A stretch of 19,953 nt of DNA from contig JAFLUQ010000029.1 in the NCBI GenBank assembly GCA_022508735.1, positions 1 to 19,953 of the forward strand, read 5' to 3'. Positions 13,770 through 19,953 of the stretch are shown piece after piece. Source of the DNA: Oscillospiraceae bacterium (lineage in GTDB: Bacteria; Bacillota; Clostridia; UMGS1883). The notes beneath the pieces were generated by a model, which was given only the letters and a program-made list of their open reading frames with translations, was not told the origin of the DNA and made no database searches. The stretch's first letter is position 1, and every line of letters starts with the position of its first letter. A program made the position numbers and the translations under genes.

Positions 13770-15191
13770 TTAAGCTTCGTTTTCAAATTCCTGCACAAAT
13801 TCCCGTTCGTCCATATGAAGCTTTTCGGTGCCGACGATCTGATAGGTCTCGTGCCCCTTACCGGCCAACAGCACAATATCGTTCTCCCCCGCCATGCCGA
13901 GGGCAGTACGCACGGCCTCGCGGCGGTCAGGCACTGCAATGAAGCGGGTGGTTTTTATACCGCTGAGTATATCGGCTATTATTCCGGCGGGATCTTCGGT
14001 GCGCGGATTATCGCTGGTGACAACGGAAAAATCCGAAAGATGCCCGGATATCTCGCCCATTATTGGGCGCTTCGTCCTGTCACGGTCGCCGCCGCAGCCA
14101 AAGACGGTTATTATCCGCCCCGGAGCGAAGGCTCTAAGGGCCTTAAGGACGTTCTCGAGCCCATCAGGAGTGTGGGCATAGTCGATATAGACTTTATATT
14201 TTCCTTTGGTTTTTAACAGCTCCATTCGGCCCTTTACCCCACGGAAGCTTTCTGTGCCGGCCAATATAAGGTCAGTATCGAGACCAAGCTCTTTTGCCGC
14301 AGCCATGGCCGCAAGGGCGTTATATATCGCAAAACGCCCGCCGGCGGGAAGCTTCATTTTCCCGAGCGGAGTGGTAAAGGTTATATTATCGGGGCCGAAA
14401 ACTATTTCACGCGCCCTGAAATCGGCCTCGCGGTCGATAGCATAGGTCACGCATTTTCTTGCATTTTTTATGAAATGCTCCGCCCAAGAGTCATCGGCGT
14501 TTACTATGGAAATGCGACTTTTCTCCATGAGCGAGGCCTTAGCCATGGCGTAGGCCTCCATGGTCTTATGAAAGTCCAGATGGTCGCGGGTGACGTTGGT
14601 CATTACGCCTACGTCAAAGTCTATGCCATAGACCCGATTCCGTGCCAAAGCATGGCTCGAAACCTCCATTACGCAGCAATGGTCACCGGCGTCGGCCATG
14701 CCCCGCAGAAGGGCGAAAAGCTCCTCAGCCGGAGGGGTCGTCAGGCTTGCGGGGCAGCTTTTACCGCCGCAGATATTCTCAACTGTGCCGATAAGGCCGC
14801 AGCCTACTCCTGCCATAGCTATAATTGAGCGAAGCATAGTCGTCACAGTGGTCTTGCCGTTGGTTCCGGTCACTCCGATGAGCTTAAGCTCTCGCTGAGG
14901 GTTCCCGTAGAAAGCGGCACAAGCCAGAGTATAGGCCAATTCTGCGTTGTCTGTCTTTATGTATATAAGGCCGTCGGCGTTGGCGATCTCGCGGTCGCCT
15001 ATGGCTGCCACTGCCCCCTTTGAGGCTGCCAGCCGCAGATATTCATGGCCGTCATTTTGCGCTCCGCGCACGGCAGCAAAAAGGCTGCCAGGACGGATCT
15101 TATCGGTGGAGCACGTAACCGAGCTGATCTCTGCATCGGGATGATCGGCAGGGTTTATCATCAGCATTCCGAGAATTTCAGAAAGCCGCAT
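13770..15191 (-). CDS. murE: UDP-MurNAc-tripeptide synthetase MurE (meso-DAP type)
   Basis: Cytosolic ATP-dependent ligase that adds the third residue to UDP-MurNAc-L-Ala-D-Glu. At 473 residues it has the Mur-ligase order: N-terminal UDP-sugar domain (STDKIRPGSLFAA), ATP loop GVTGTNGKTTVTTM at 106-119, EVSSHAL near 176-182, TNVTRDHLDFH, and the C-terminal domain with DYAHTPDGLENVL and GCGGDRDRTKRP. DNPR at 394-397 and GKGHE at 444-448 are the marks of enzymes that add meso-diaminopimelate instead of lysine, so the wall is probably DAP-type. GGAG sits 6 bases before the ATG. It lies between the PBP and mraY genes. Confidence 0.97.
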   Translation of the reverse strand: MRLSEILGMLMINPADHPDAEISSVTCSTDKIRPGSLFAAVRGAQNDGHEYLRLAASKGAVAAIGDREIANADGLIYIKTDNAELAYTLACAAFYGNPQRELKLIGVTGTNGKTTVTTMLRSIIAMAGVGCGLIGTVENICGGKSCPASLTTPPAEELFALLRGMADAGDHCCVMEVSSHALARNRVYGIDFDVGVMTNVTRDHLDFHKTMEAYAMAKASLMEKSRISIVNADDSWAEHFIKNARKCVTYAIDREADFRAREIVFGPDNITFTTPLGKMKLPAGGRFAIYNALAAMAAAKELGLDTDLILAGTESFRGVKGRMELLKTKGKYKVYIDYAHTPDGLENVLKALRAFAPGRIITVFGCGGDRDRTKRPIMGEISGHLSDFSVVTSDNPRTEDPAGIIADILSGIKTTRFIAVPDRREAVRTALGMAGENDIVLLAGKGHETYQIVGTEKLHMDEREFVQEFENEA

Positions 15192-15217
15192 AAATACTCC
15201 TTATAAATATTTTTGGA

Positions 15218-17374
15218 TCACTCCGTATTATCTTCTTCGTTCTCTTCTTCGGTATAAAGTATAACAACGCTGCCGTTATGAAGCTTTGTATCAACTTTAG
15301 GAATCTGGCGCAGCACTGTTTCGCCCTCACCCTTTACGGAGGTCTTAAGCCCCAGTTCAAGGATGCGGTTTTTAGCCTCGTCTACAGTCTGGCCTGTCAC
15401 GTCGGGAACAATTATGTTTGCGTCAAGGCTGTCTTCGTCGGTATAGCTGGGTTCATAGCCGAGGTACTTAAGTGTGTCTGCCATTATGGCGCCTGCCACA
15501 GGGGCGGCTATAACACCGCCGAAGGTGGGGCCGTTCATTGGCTCGTCAAGTATAACAAGGCACACTATCTCGGGGTCGTCAGCCGGGGCAAAGCCTATAA
15601 AGGATGCAACGTTTAACCCGGAGCCTCGGGGAAGCTTCTCGCTGGTACCGGTTTTGCCGCCTACGCGGTAGCCGGGTATTGCCGCGGCTTTACCGCCGCC
15701 CTCTGATACTACCTTCTCAAGCAGGTCGCGCATGGTGGCGCTGGTCTCCTCGGATATTACGCGGCGCACAATGACGGGATCAACATTTTTTGTGATATTG
15801 CCCTCGCTGTCGGTATAGCTCTTCACGATGTGAGGCTCCATAAGGTAGCCGCCGTTGATAACAGCGCTGACGGCGCATACCATCTGAAGAGGCGTTACGG
15901 TAAAGGTCTGGCCGAAGGAGCTGGTGGCCAGCTCGACCGGGCCCATATTCTCGGGCTTATGATGGGTTCCCTCAGACTCGCCGGGGATAAGGAAGCCGGT
16001 CTTCTCGGTAAGGCCGAAGGCCCTGTAGTATTTATCGAATTTTTCAACGCCGAGGCGTGCGCCCACGTCCATGAACACCGGGTTACAGGAATTTGCAAGG
16101 CCCTGCACAAAGGTCTCGGTTCCGTGGCCCTCCTCTTTTGCGCAGCTTATTCTTCTGTCAGCCACGATGCGATATCCGGGGCAGTTGAAGGTGTCGGACA
16201 GGGAAACCACCTTTTCTTCAAGTGCGGCGGCGGCCACAATGGCCTTGAAGGTAGAGCCGGGCTCATAGGAGTCAACGACCGCTTTATTGCGGCGCATTTT
16301 GAGCACCATTTCGTTATAGGCGCTGTCATAGGTTGGCTCAGTCAGAGCTTCATCGCCCTTCTTGGGCTCACCTGCAGCTATGCGCTGCTGTGCCTCGTTA
16401 TATTCCTCTGTGCGCTGCACAAGCAGCTTATCGACCTGTGCCAGAAGGGTCTCATCGGTTATAGTGCTGTAGTCGGTCAGGTCGTAGGCCGGAGTTACGG
16501 CCATGGCCAGAATTTCGGCGGTTTTGGGATTCATGACTATAGCCGCCGCACCGTTACCCAGCTTATTCTCATCATAGGCGGTGGCAAGGTGCTTCTCAAC
16601 AAACTGCTGAATGGTCTTATCTATGGTCAGGATAACTCCACCGCCGTCGCTGGCCGCCTCGTAGGTTTCATACTTAAATGGCATTTCACCGTTTCCGGCG
16701 CTCCTTGCGGAGCGCACGCGGCCTGCCGTACCACTGAGCTCAGCGTCAAGAATATTCTCCAGCCCCTCGAGGCCCTGACCGTCCTTTCCGGTGAAACCCA
16801 GAACATGACTTAGAAGTGTGCCGTTGGGATAGTAACGCTTAGCGTCCTCAGTGAATTCTATTCCCGTGAGTTTAAGCTTGCGGAGACGGTCGGCCACGTC
16901 TTTTTCCACGTTGGCTTTCACCTCTATTGAGGCACGTTCGGTCTTATCAAGCTGGGCGTTAAGCCACTCCTCGTTCGTGCCGAGAATTTCCGTCAGCGCG
17001 GCAACGACCTTGTTTCTCAGAACGTTACGCTCTATGGGCGGCGGGGAGCCACCCTCCTTAGCTATTTTTTCAGCCTCGGCCTCGGCGTTCTTCTCACGGC
17101 TCTCGTCAGCGCCGGCTATCATGCGGGGATTGATATAGATACGCTCTGCGCTGCCGCTGGTGGCCAGTATGTTCATATTACGATCGTATATGTTGCCGCG
17201 TTTTGAGGCTATCTTTTGATCGCGGGTCTGCTGATTCATGGCTTCGGCCTTATACTGTGCGCCGCGCACAAACTGGATCCAGCCCAGTCTCGCAATCAGC
17301 ACCACGGATACCAGCAGAAACAGCATACTGAGCACGCGTATTCTCTTTTTTATCGCGAGTTTACCGTTTGACAT
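15218..17374 (-). CDS. ftsI: Class B penicillin-binding protein with one PASTA domain (FtsI/PBP2B or SpoVD type)
   Basis: A 718-residue septal-type D,D-transpeptidase. One membrane helix (about 13-32) leads to the PBP dimerisation domain (RGNIYDRNMNILA, GIEFTEDAKRYYPNG, HVLGFTG, GLEGLENILD). The transpeptidase domain has the active-site serine in STFK (374-377), SCN (429-431) and KTGT (574-577). A single PASTA domain follows (about 654-708: VPDVTGQTVDEAKNRILELG) and an acidic tail. About 45 charged residues (305-350) are inserted just before the STFK region and are not typical. B. subtilis has pbpB and spoVD in tandem here; this cluster has only one, so the symbol is a compromise: vegetative FtsI or sporulation SpoVD cannot be told apart. 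It is a direct beta-lactam target. Confidence 0.93.
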   Translation of the reverse strand: MSNGKLAIKKRIRVLSMLFLLVSVVLIARLGWIQFVRGAQYKAEAMNQQTRDQKIASKRGNIYDRNMNILATSGSAERIYINPRMIAGADESREKNAEAEAEKIAKEGGSPPPIERNVLRNKVVAALTEILGTNEEWLNAQLDKTERASIEVKANVEKDVADRLRKLKLTGIEFTEDAKRYYPNGTLLSHVLGFTGKDGQGLEGLENILDAELSGTAGRVRSARSAGNGEMPFKYETYEAASDGGGVILTIDKTIQQFVEKHLATAYDENKLGNGAAAIVMNPKTAEILAMAVTPAYDLTDYSTITDETLLAQVDKLLVQRTEEYNEAQQRIAAGEPKKGDEALTEPTYDSAYNEMVLKMRRNKAVVDSYEPGSTFKAIVAAAALEEKVVSLSDTFNCPGYRIVADRRISCAKEEGHGTETFVQGLANSCNPVFMDVGARLGVEKFDKYYRAFGLTEKTGFLIPGESEGTHHKPENMGPVELATSSFGQTFTVTPLQMVCAVSAVINGGYLMEPHIVKSYTDSEGNITKNVDPVIVRRVISEETSATMRDLLEKVVSEGGGKAAAIPGYRVGGKTGTSEKLPRGSGLNVASFIGFAPADDPEIVCLVILDEPMNGPTFGGVIAAPVAGAIMADTLKYLGYEPSYTDEDSLDANIIVPDVTGQTVDEAKNRILELGLKTSVKGEGETVLRQIPKVDTKLHNGSVVILYTEEENEEDNTE

Positions 17375-17411
17375 AAGCCTCTCTCCCTAAAATACACTGA
17401 AAAAGACACTG

Positions 17412-17453
17412 AAAGTTAGGCTTTTACCTGACCTGAGGTATTCACCTAACTTT
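17412..17453 (-). other. Two-tier hairpin in the ftsL-PBP gap (possible attenuator or processing site)
   Basis: In the 108-bp gap, AAAGTTAGG pairs with CCTAACTTT (17453-17445 with 17420-17412), and inside it TACCT pairs with AGGTA around a 6-base loop, separated by a 4x4 internal loop. On the minus strand CAGTGTCTTTTTC follows, so a U-rich tract lies 6-7 bases after the stem, not directly at it. The PBP ribosome site comes about 40 bases later. Confidence 0.55.
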
Positions 17454-17482
17454 AGTTTGCATCAGTTAATATTACTTTAAAA

Positions 17483-18016
17483 TCAATACAAATATTCCGC
17501 TATAGCGGCAACTTTATTAAAAAACAGGTTAAGACCGCCGGTACTCTTATCCTCGACCAGAACCTCACCGTGATCGGCGTTATCCAGAGAGATATACACT
17601 ATCTGAGAGCTGTCGGCCTGCCGGAGCCCCAGCTCTGCGGCCTTTTCCTCTATGGCAACGATGCTCCCGCTTCCCTCTATCTCTGAGCTGAGCTGCTCTA
17701 CCCGTGAAGCGAGGCTGCCAAGCTCATTTTTGGTAACAGTGAGATTTCTGTATTGCGTATTGAGCTCCGCCTTAAACATCAGCACGGTCAAGGCCATCAT
17801 GAAAAGGGTGACTGTTATAGTCATTAAAGCAAACTTTTTCTGCGACGAGAGCCGCTGCTTTTTTTTGCCCGGAGCGCGCTTTTTTTGCCGCTTTGCGGCC
17901 TCCTCAGCTGCCCGTTCGAGCTCCGTTTCAACCTGAGGTTCAGGCCTTTCAGGCAGAAATTCGGGAACTGGAAGTATTTCAGGTTTTAAGGCATTAGAGC
18001 CGTCATTTTCAAACAT
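17483..18016 (-). CDS. ftsL: FtsL-like bitopic cell division protein
   Basis: A 177-residue protein with a Pro/Glu-rich, then basic cytosolic tail (1-60), one membrane helix (about 61-81), a periplasmic coiled coil (about 82-115, EL-SLASRVEQLSSEI) and the FtsL/DivIC ending (IVAIEEKAAELGLRQADSSQIVYI region). FtsL proteins pair with DivIC/FtsB and FtsQ to activate septal wall synthesis. Sequence similarity in this family is weak, so the call leans on this topology and on its place between rsmH and the class B PBP. GTG (18025), ATG (18022) and ATG (18016) are all possible starts; only the last is well spaced from TAGGGTG, which includes the rsmH stop. The 55-residue cytosolic tail is longer than in many FtsL proteins. 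Confidence 0.82.
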   Translation of the reverse strand: MFENDGSNALKPEILPVPEFLPERPEPQVETELERAAEEAAKRQKKRAPGKKKQRLSSQKKFALMTITVTLFMMALTVLMFKAELNTQYRNLTVTKNELGSLASRVEQLSSEIEGSGSIVAIEEKAAELGLRQADSSQIVYISLDNADHGEVLVEDKSTGGLNLFFNKVAAIAEYLY

Positions 18017-18028
18017 TACCATCACACC

Positions 18029-18964
18029 CTACAAAATTTTTTCAGCCACACGGAGCTTGCTGCTCCGGGAGCGGGGGTTACGTTGCAGTTCCTCTTCATC
18101 GGGAACAAGCGGTTTTCGGTTAACGAGCCGCACAGTCGGCTTGTTTCCGCAGACGCAGACCGGGAAATCCTTCGGGCAGGTGCAGCCCGACGACAAAGAG
18201 GCGAAGGTCTCCTTTGCGATTCTGTCTTCAAGGCTATGGAAGGTTATAACTGCTATCCGTCCGCCCTTTTCGAGGAGCTCTGCTCCGTCTCTCAGGGCTT
18301 GACCCAAAATCTCAAGCTCGCCGTTGACCTCTATCCTTATAGCCTGAAAGGTCCGCTTTGCGGGATGCGGGCCATCTCTTCTGGCCCCTTTTGGCACCGC
18401 CGCCTTGATTATATCCACAAGCCGGCCGGTGGTCTCTATGGGTGCGGACTCACGGGCATCGACGATGAATTTTGCTATTCTCGCCGCCCAGCGCTCCTCA
18501 CCGTATTGATCTATTACCCGGAAAAGCTCCTCCTCCGGGTACTCATTCACAAGCTCCCTGGCAGAAAAGCCTGAGGACTTGTCCATTCTCATATCTAAGG
18601 GCGCATCCTGCATATAGGAAAAGCCGCGCTCCGCCTCGTCAAGCTGAGGCGACGACACTCCCAGATCGGCAACTATGCCGCTCAGCTTCTCTATTCCGAG
18701 GCATTTAAGTATATTTTTTATATTACTGAAGTTATCATGAACGGGAATAAAACTGTCGCCATACTCTTTAAGCCGATTCTTGCAGCTCTCTATGGCGTCC
18801 ATATCGCGGTCGATGCCGATAACTCTTCCGCCTCGACTGAGTATCAGGCCCGTGTGGCCTCCCCTGCCGAGGGTGAAGTCGGCGTAGATACCGCCCGGCT
18901 TGACGTCAAGCATATCTACGGTTTTTTCGAGCATGACGGTTATGTGCTCACCGCCGTTTTCCAT
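18029..18964 (-). CDS. rsmH: 16S rRNA (cytosine-1402-N4)-methyltransferase RsmH
   Basis: SAM-dependent enzyme (formerly MraW) that N4-methylates C1402 in the ribosomal P-site region. At 311 residues it has family motifs in order: HITVMLEKTVDML, the SAM loop YADFTLGRGGHT (28-38), GIDRDMDA, DLGVSSPQLDEAERGFSYM (100-118), PLDMRMD, GEERWAARIAKFI, HPAKRTFQAIRIEVNGEL, and ITFHSLEDRIAKE followed by a Cys-rich segment (CTCPKDFPVCVC). It sits directly after mraZ, as in nearly all dcw clusters, and its stop codon forms part of the ribosome site of the ftsL-like gene. The ribosome site before its ATG is weak (CGGGGGTCG). Confidence 0.98.
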   Translation of the reverse strand: MENGGEHITVMLEKTVDMLDVKPGGIYADFTLGRGGHTGLILSRGGRVIGIDRDMDAIESCKNRLKEYGDSFIPVHDNFSNIKNILKCLGIEKLSGIVADLGVSSPQLDEAERGFSYMQDAPLDMRMDKSSGFSARELVNEYPEEELFRVIDQYGEERWAARIAKFIVDARESAPIETTGRLVDIIKAAVPKGARRDGPHPAKRTFQAIRIEVNGELEILGQALRDGAELLEKGGRIAVITFHSLEDRIAKETFASLSSGCTCPKDFPVCVCGNKPTVRLVNRKPLVPDEEELQRNPRSRSSKLRVAEKIL

Positions 18965-19005
18965 GCGTGCGACCCCCGTTCAAGTTTTTTATACTATTGG
19001 TCAGC

Positions 19006-19455
19006 TCAGAAGTCAAATCCGAGCTCGTCCAGCTGGGCCGCGGCTTCTTCGATAGACATTCCGCCGTTGTTATATTCTTCCCATCTCTGCTTGTCCCATA
19101 TTTCAACGCGATTACCCGCACCGGCGACTATGACCTCTTTGGTGAGACCCGCAAAGTCACGCAGTTGCTGAGAGAGAAGAATTTTACCCTGCTTGTCCGG
19201 CACCGGCTCTTCCACGCCCGAGAGAAATTTTCTTTGGATAAGGCGGGCGGCCGCGTTAGTGCTGCGATAGCTCAGCAGCTTGTCACGGAACTCTTCCCAG
19301 TTTTCTTTGTCATACACGCTGAGGCAGCCGTCATAGCCGCGGGTAACGTGAAAGCCCTCACCGAGCAGCTCCCTGTATTTCACGGGGAGGACGATACGGC
19401 CCTTGGAGTCCATATTAACTTCAGCTGAACCGATGAATTCCTTGAACTCGGCCAT
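19006..19455 (-). CDS. mraZ: Transcriptional regulator MraZ
   Basis: A 149-residue MraZ with two AbrB-like (SpoVT/MraZ) repeats. The first carries the full motif DSKGRIVLP (16-24). The second reads DKQGKILL (87-94), with Lys in place of the usual Arg of DxxxR. MraZ binds direct repeats in its own promoter region and controls the dcw cluster; three phased AGTGCAA repeats upstream are the likely sites. An in-frame GTG at 19464 lies inside the GGGGTGAGG ribosome site, so I start at the ATG at 19455. It is the first gene of the cluster. Confidence 0.96.
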   Translation of the reverse strand: MAEFKEFIGSAEVNMDSKGRIVLPVKYRELLGEGFHVTRGYDGCLSVYDKENWEEFRDKLLSYRSTNAAARLIQRKFLSGVEEPVPDKQGKILLSQQLRDFAGLTKEVIVAGAGNRVEIWDKQRWEEYNNGGMSIEEAAAQLDELGFDF

Positions 19456-19482
19456 ATTCCTCACCCCTTTTCTTCATTTCTG

Positions 19483-19509
19483 TTGCACTAAGTTGCACTT
19501 TATTGCACT
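19483..19509 (-). promoter_or_regulatory. Three phased MraZ-box repeats
   Basis: AGTGCAA occurs three times on the minus strand (19509-19503, 19499-19493, 19489-19483), spaced exactly 10 bp, i.e. one helical turn, between the promoter and mraZ. Known MraZ operators are short direct repeats of 10-bp period near the mraZ promoter, and AAAGTG-type boxes are reported in Mollicutes; the first two copies here are preceded by A or AA. Confidence 0.75.
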
Positions 19510-19518
19510 TATATGATT

Positions 19519-19547
19519 ATTGTACACCTATTTCAATTAAATTGCAA
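19519..19547 (-). promoter_or_regulatory. Promoter of the dcw cluster (mraZ promoter)
   Basis: On the minus strand TTGCAA (19547-19542), a 17-bp spacer and TACAAT (19524-19519). The expected start is near 19512, which puts the three AGTGCAA repeats just downstream of it. Confidence 0.75.
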
Positions 19548-19595
19548 CCCCTTTTTGTAAAAAAATTGAAAAAAAATCGTTATAGTTTCAGACAT

Positions 19596-19618
19596 AAAAA
19601 GGCGCGTAAAAAACGCGC
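19596..19618 (-). terminator. Second terminator of the tRNA operon
   Basis: On the minus strand GCGCGT (19618-19613) pairs with ACGCGC (19607-19602) around a 5-base T loop, then CTTTTT. A short but GC-only core with a U-run, acting as backup behind the stronger hairpin upstream and shielding the dcw promoter from tRNA transcription. Confidence 0.65.
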
Positions 19619-19631
19619 AAACAAACAAACA

Positions 19632-19664
19632 AAAACAGGCCCCGAATTTTTTCGAGGCCTGTTT
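19632..19664 (-). terminator. Main terminator of the tRNA operon
   Basis: On the minus strand ACAGGCCTCGAA pairs with TTCGGGGCCTGT (one G-U pair) around a 4-base loop, followed by TTTTTGTTTG. On the plus strand the same pair would be a C-A mismatch, so it is built for minus-strand transcription. Confidence 0.85.
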
Positions 19665-19667
19665 CTT

Positions 19668-19741
19668 TGGAGGCGTCACCCAGAATCGAACTGGGGATCA
19701 GGGAGTTGCAGTCCCGTGCCTTACCGCTTGGCTATGACGCC
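19668..19741 (-). tRNA. tRNA-Cys (GCA)
   Basis: A complete 74-nt cloverleaf with encoded CCA. The acceptor GGCGTCA pairs with TGACGCC, the discriminator is T (usual for Cys), the T loop is TTCGATT, and the anticodon GCA lies at 19709-19707 in CTGCAAC. It is the last gene of the tRNA operon, followed by two terminators. Confidence 0.97.
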
Positions 19742-19751
19742 GCTTATTTAT

Positions 19752-19787
19752 GAGTAAACGCCGATTTGATTCAATCGGCGTTTACTC
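19752..19787. repeat. Perfect 15-bp hairpin between tRNA-Cys and tRNA-Gly
   Basis: GAGTAAACGCCGATT (19752-19766) is exactly complementary to AATCGGCGTTTACTC (19773-19787) around a 6-base loop. No T-run follows on either strand, so it is not a normal terminator. It may guide processing of the tRNA precursor or be a small mobile or repeat remnant. Confidence 0.65.
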
Positions 19788-19792
19788 TTTGG

Positions 19793-19867
19793 TGGAGCGG
19801 AAGACGAGATTCGAACTCGCGACTTTCACCTTGGCAAGGTGACACTCTACCACTGAGTCACTCCCGC
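19793..19867 (-). tRNA. tRNA-Gly (GCC)
   Basis: A complete 75-nt tRNA with encoded CCA. The acceptor GCGGGAG pairs with CTTCCGC (one G-U), the T loop is TTCGAAT, and the anticodon GCC lies at 19835-19833 between ACCTT and AAGGT stems. The D arm has GTGGTAGAG. Confidence 0.97.
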
Positions 19868-19899
19868 ATACCGGCACAGGAATCTCTATTCCCATGCCA

Positions 19900-19953
19900 T
19901 GGTGCCTTCGACTGGAATCGAACCAGTGACACAAGGATTTTCAGTCCTTTGCT
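19900..19953 (-). tRNA. tRNA-Phe (GAA), 5' part cut off by the window end
   Basis: The 3' 54 nt are present: anticodon stem-loop AAGGACTGAAAATCCTT with anticodon GAA (19942-19940), a short variable loop, T arm CTGG-TTCGATT-CCAG, discriminator A and encoded CCA. The acceptor 5' strand and D arm lie beyond the right edge. Confidence 0.93.

Noticed and set aside
15830..16813. Open frame of 327 codons on the plus strand
   Set aside because: Antisense to the transpeptidase domain of the class B PBP, which has the SxxK, SxN and KTG motifs in place.
19618..19635. Tandem ACAA repeat as a microsatellite
   Set aside because: It is simply the T-rich tail (TTTTTGTTTG on the minus strand) behind the tRNA terminator hairpin.

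Overview
The window looks like a chromosomal segment of a Gram-positive anaerobe of the Bacillota (Clostridia, most like the gut Oscillospirales/Ruminococcaceae group). The evidence is a Bacillota-type dcw (division and cell wall) cluster with MraZ, a PASTA-type class B PBP and a DAP-type MurE, a T-box leader, Shine-Dalgarno sites of AGGAGG type before nearly every gene, and tRNA genes that encode their own CCA ends. No database search was possible; all family calls rest on motifs read by eye.

Region 1 (1-359) holds no gene. It carries the 5' part of a T-box riboswitch on the minus strand, with a CUC (Leu) specifier, for a gene beyond the left edge. Divergent from it is a plus-strand promoter with two BlaI/MecI-type dyads. 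Region 2 (360-5564, +) is a tight operon: a BlaI-type repressor, a short M56 (BlaR1-like) membrane metallopeptidase that stops before the fourth membrane helix and sensor, and four paralogous single-pass membrane proteins. Each of the four starts with the segment that in ordinary M56 receptors follows the peptidase domain (PP-LST-FSESG-S-K-R--NIL plus the last membrane helix), then carries a different outside domain. I read this as a split BlaR receptor: one protease core with four separate sensor subunits. It is the most novel feature here.

Region 3 (5565-7113) is a secreted parvulin-type foldase with a copper-amine-oxidase-like (stalk) domain. Its own strong promoter lies in a 47-bp imperfect palindrome, and a bidirectional terminator follows the gene. 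Region 4 (7121-19547, -) is the dcw cluster. In transcription order it runs mraZ, rsmH, ftsL-like, class B PBP, murE, mraY, ftsW, murG, murA, ftsQ/divIB, ftsZ. It is transcribed from a promoter just upstream of mraZ followed by three 10-bp-phased AGTGCAA repeats (probable MraZ operator), with an extra promoter before ftsZ. murF, murD, murC, murB and ftsA are not in the cluster.

Region 5 (19596-19953, -) is a tRNA operon, Phe (cut by the window edge), Gly and Cys, ending in two tandem hairpin terminators just upstream of the dcw promoter. The wall-synthesis cluster and the putative multi-sensor BlaR locus lie close together, which would fit an envelope-stress role for the latter, but the targets and ligands cannot be read from the sequence.
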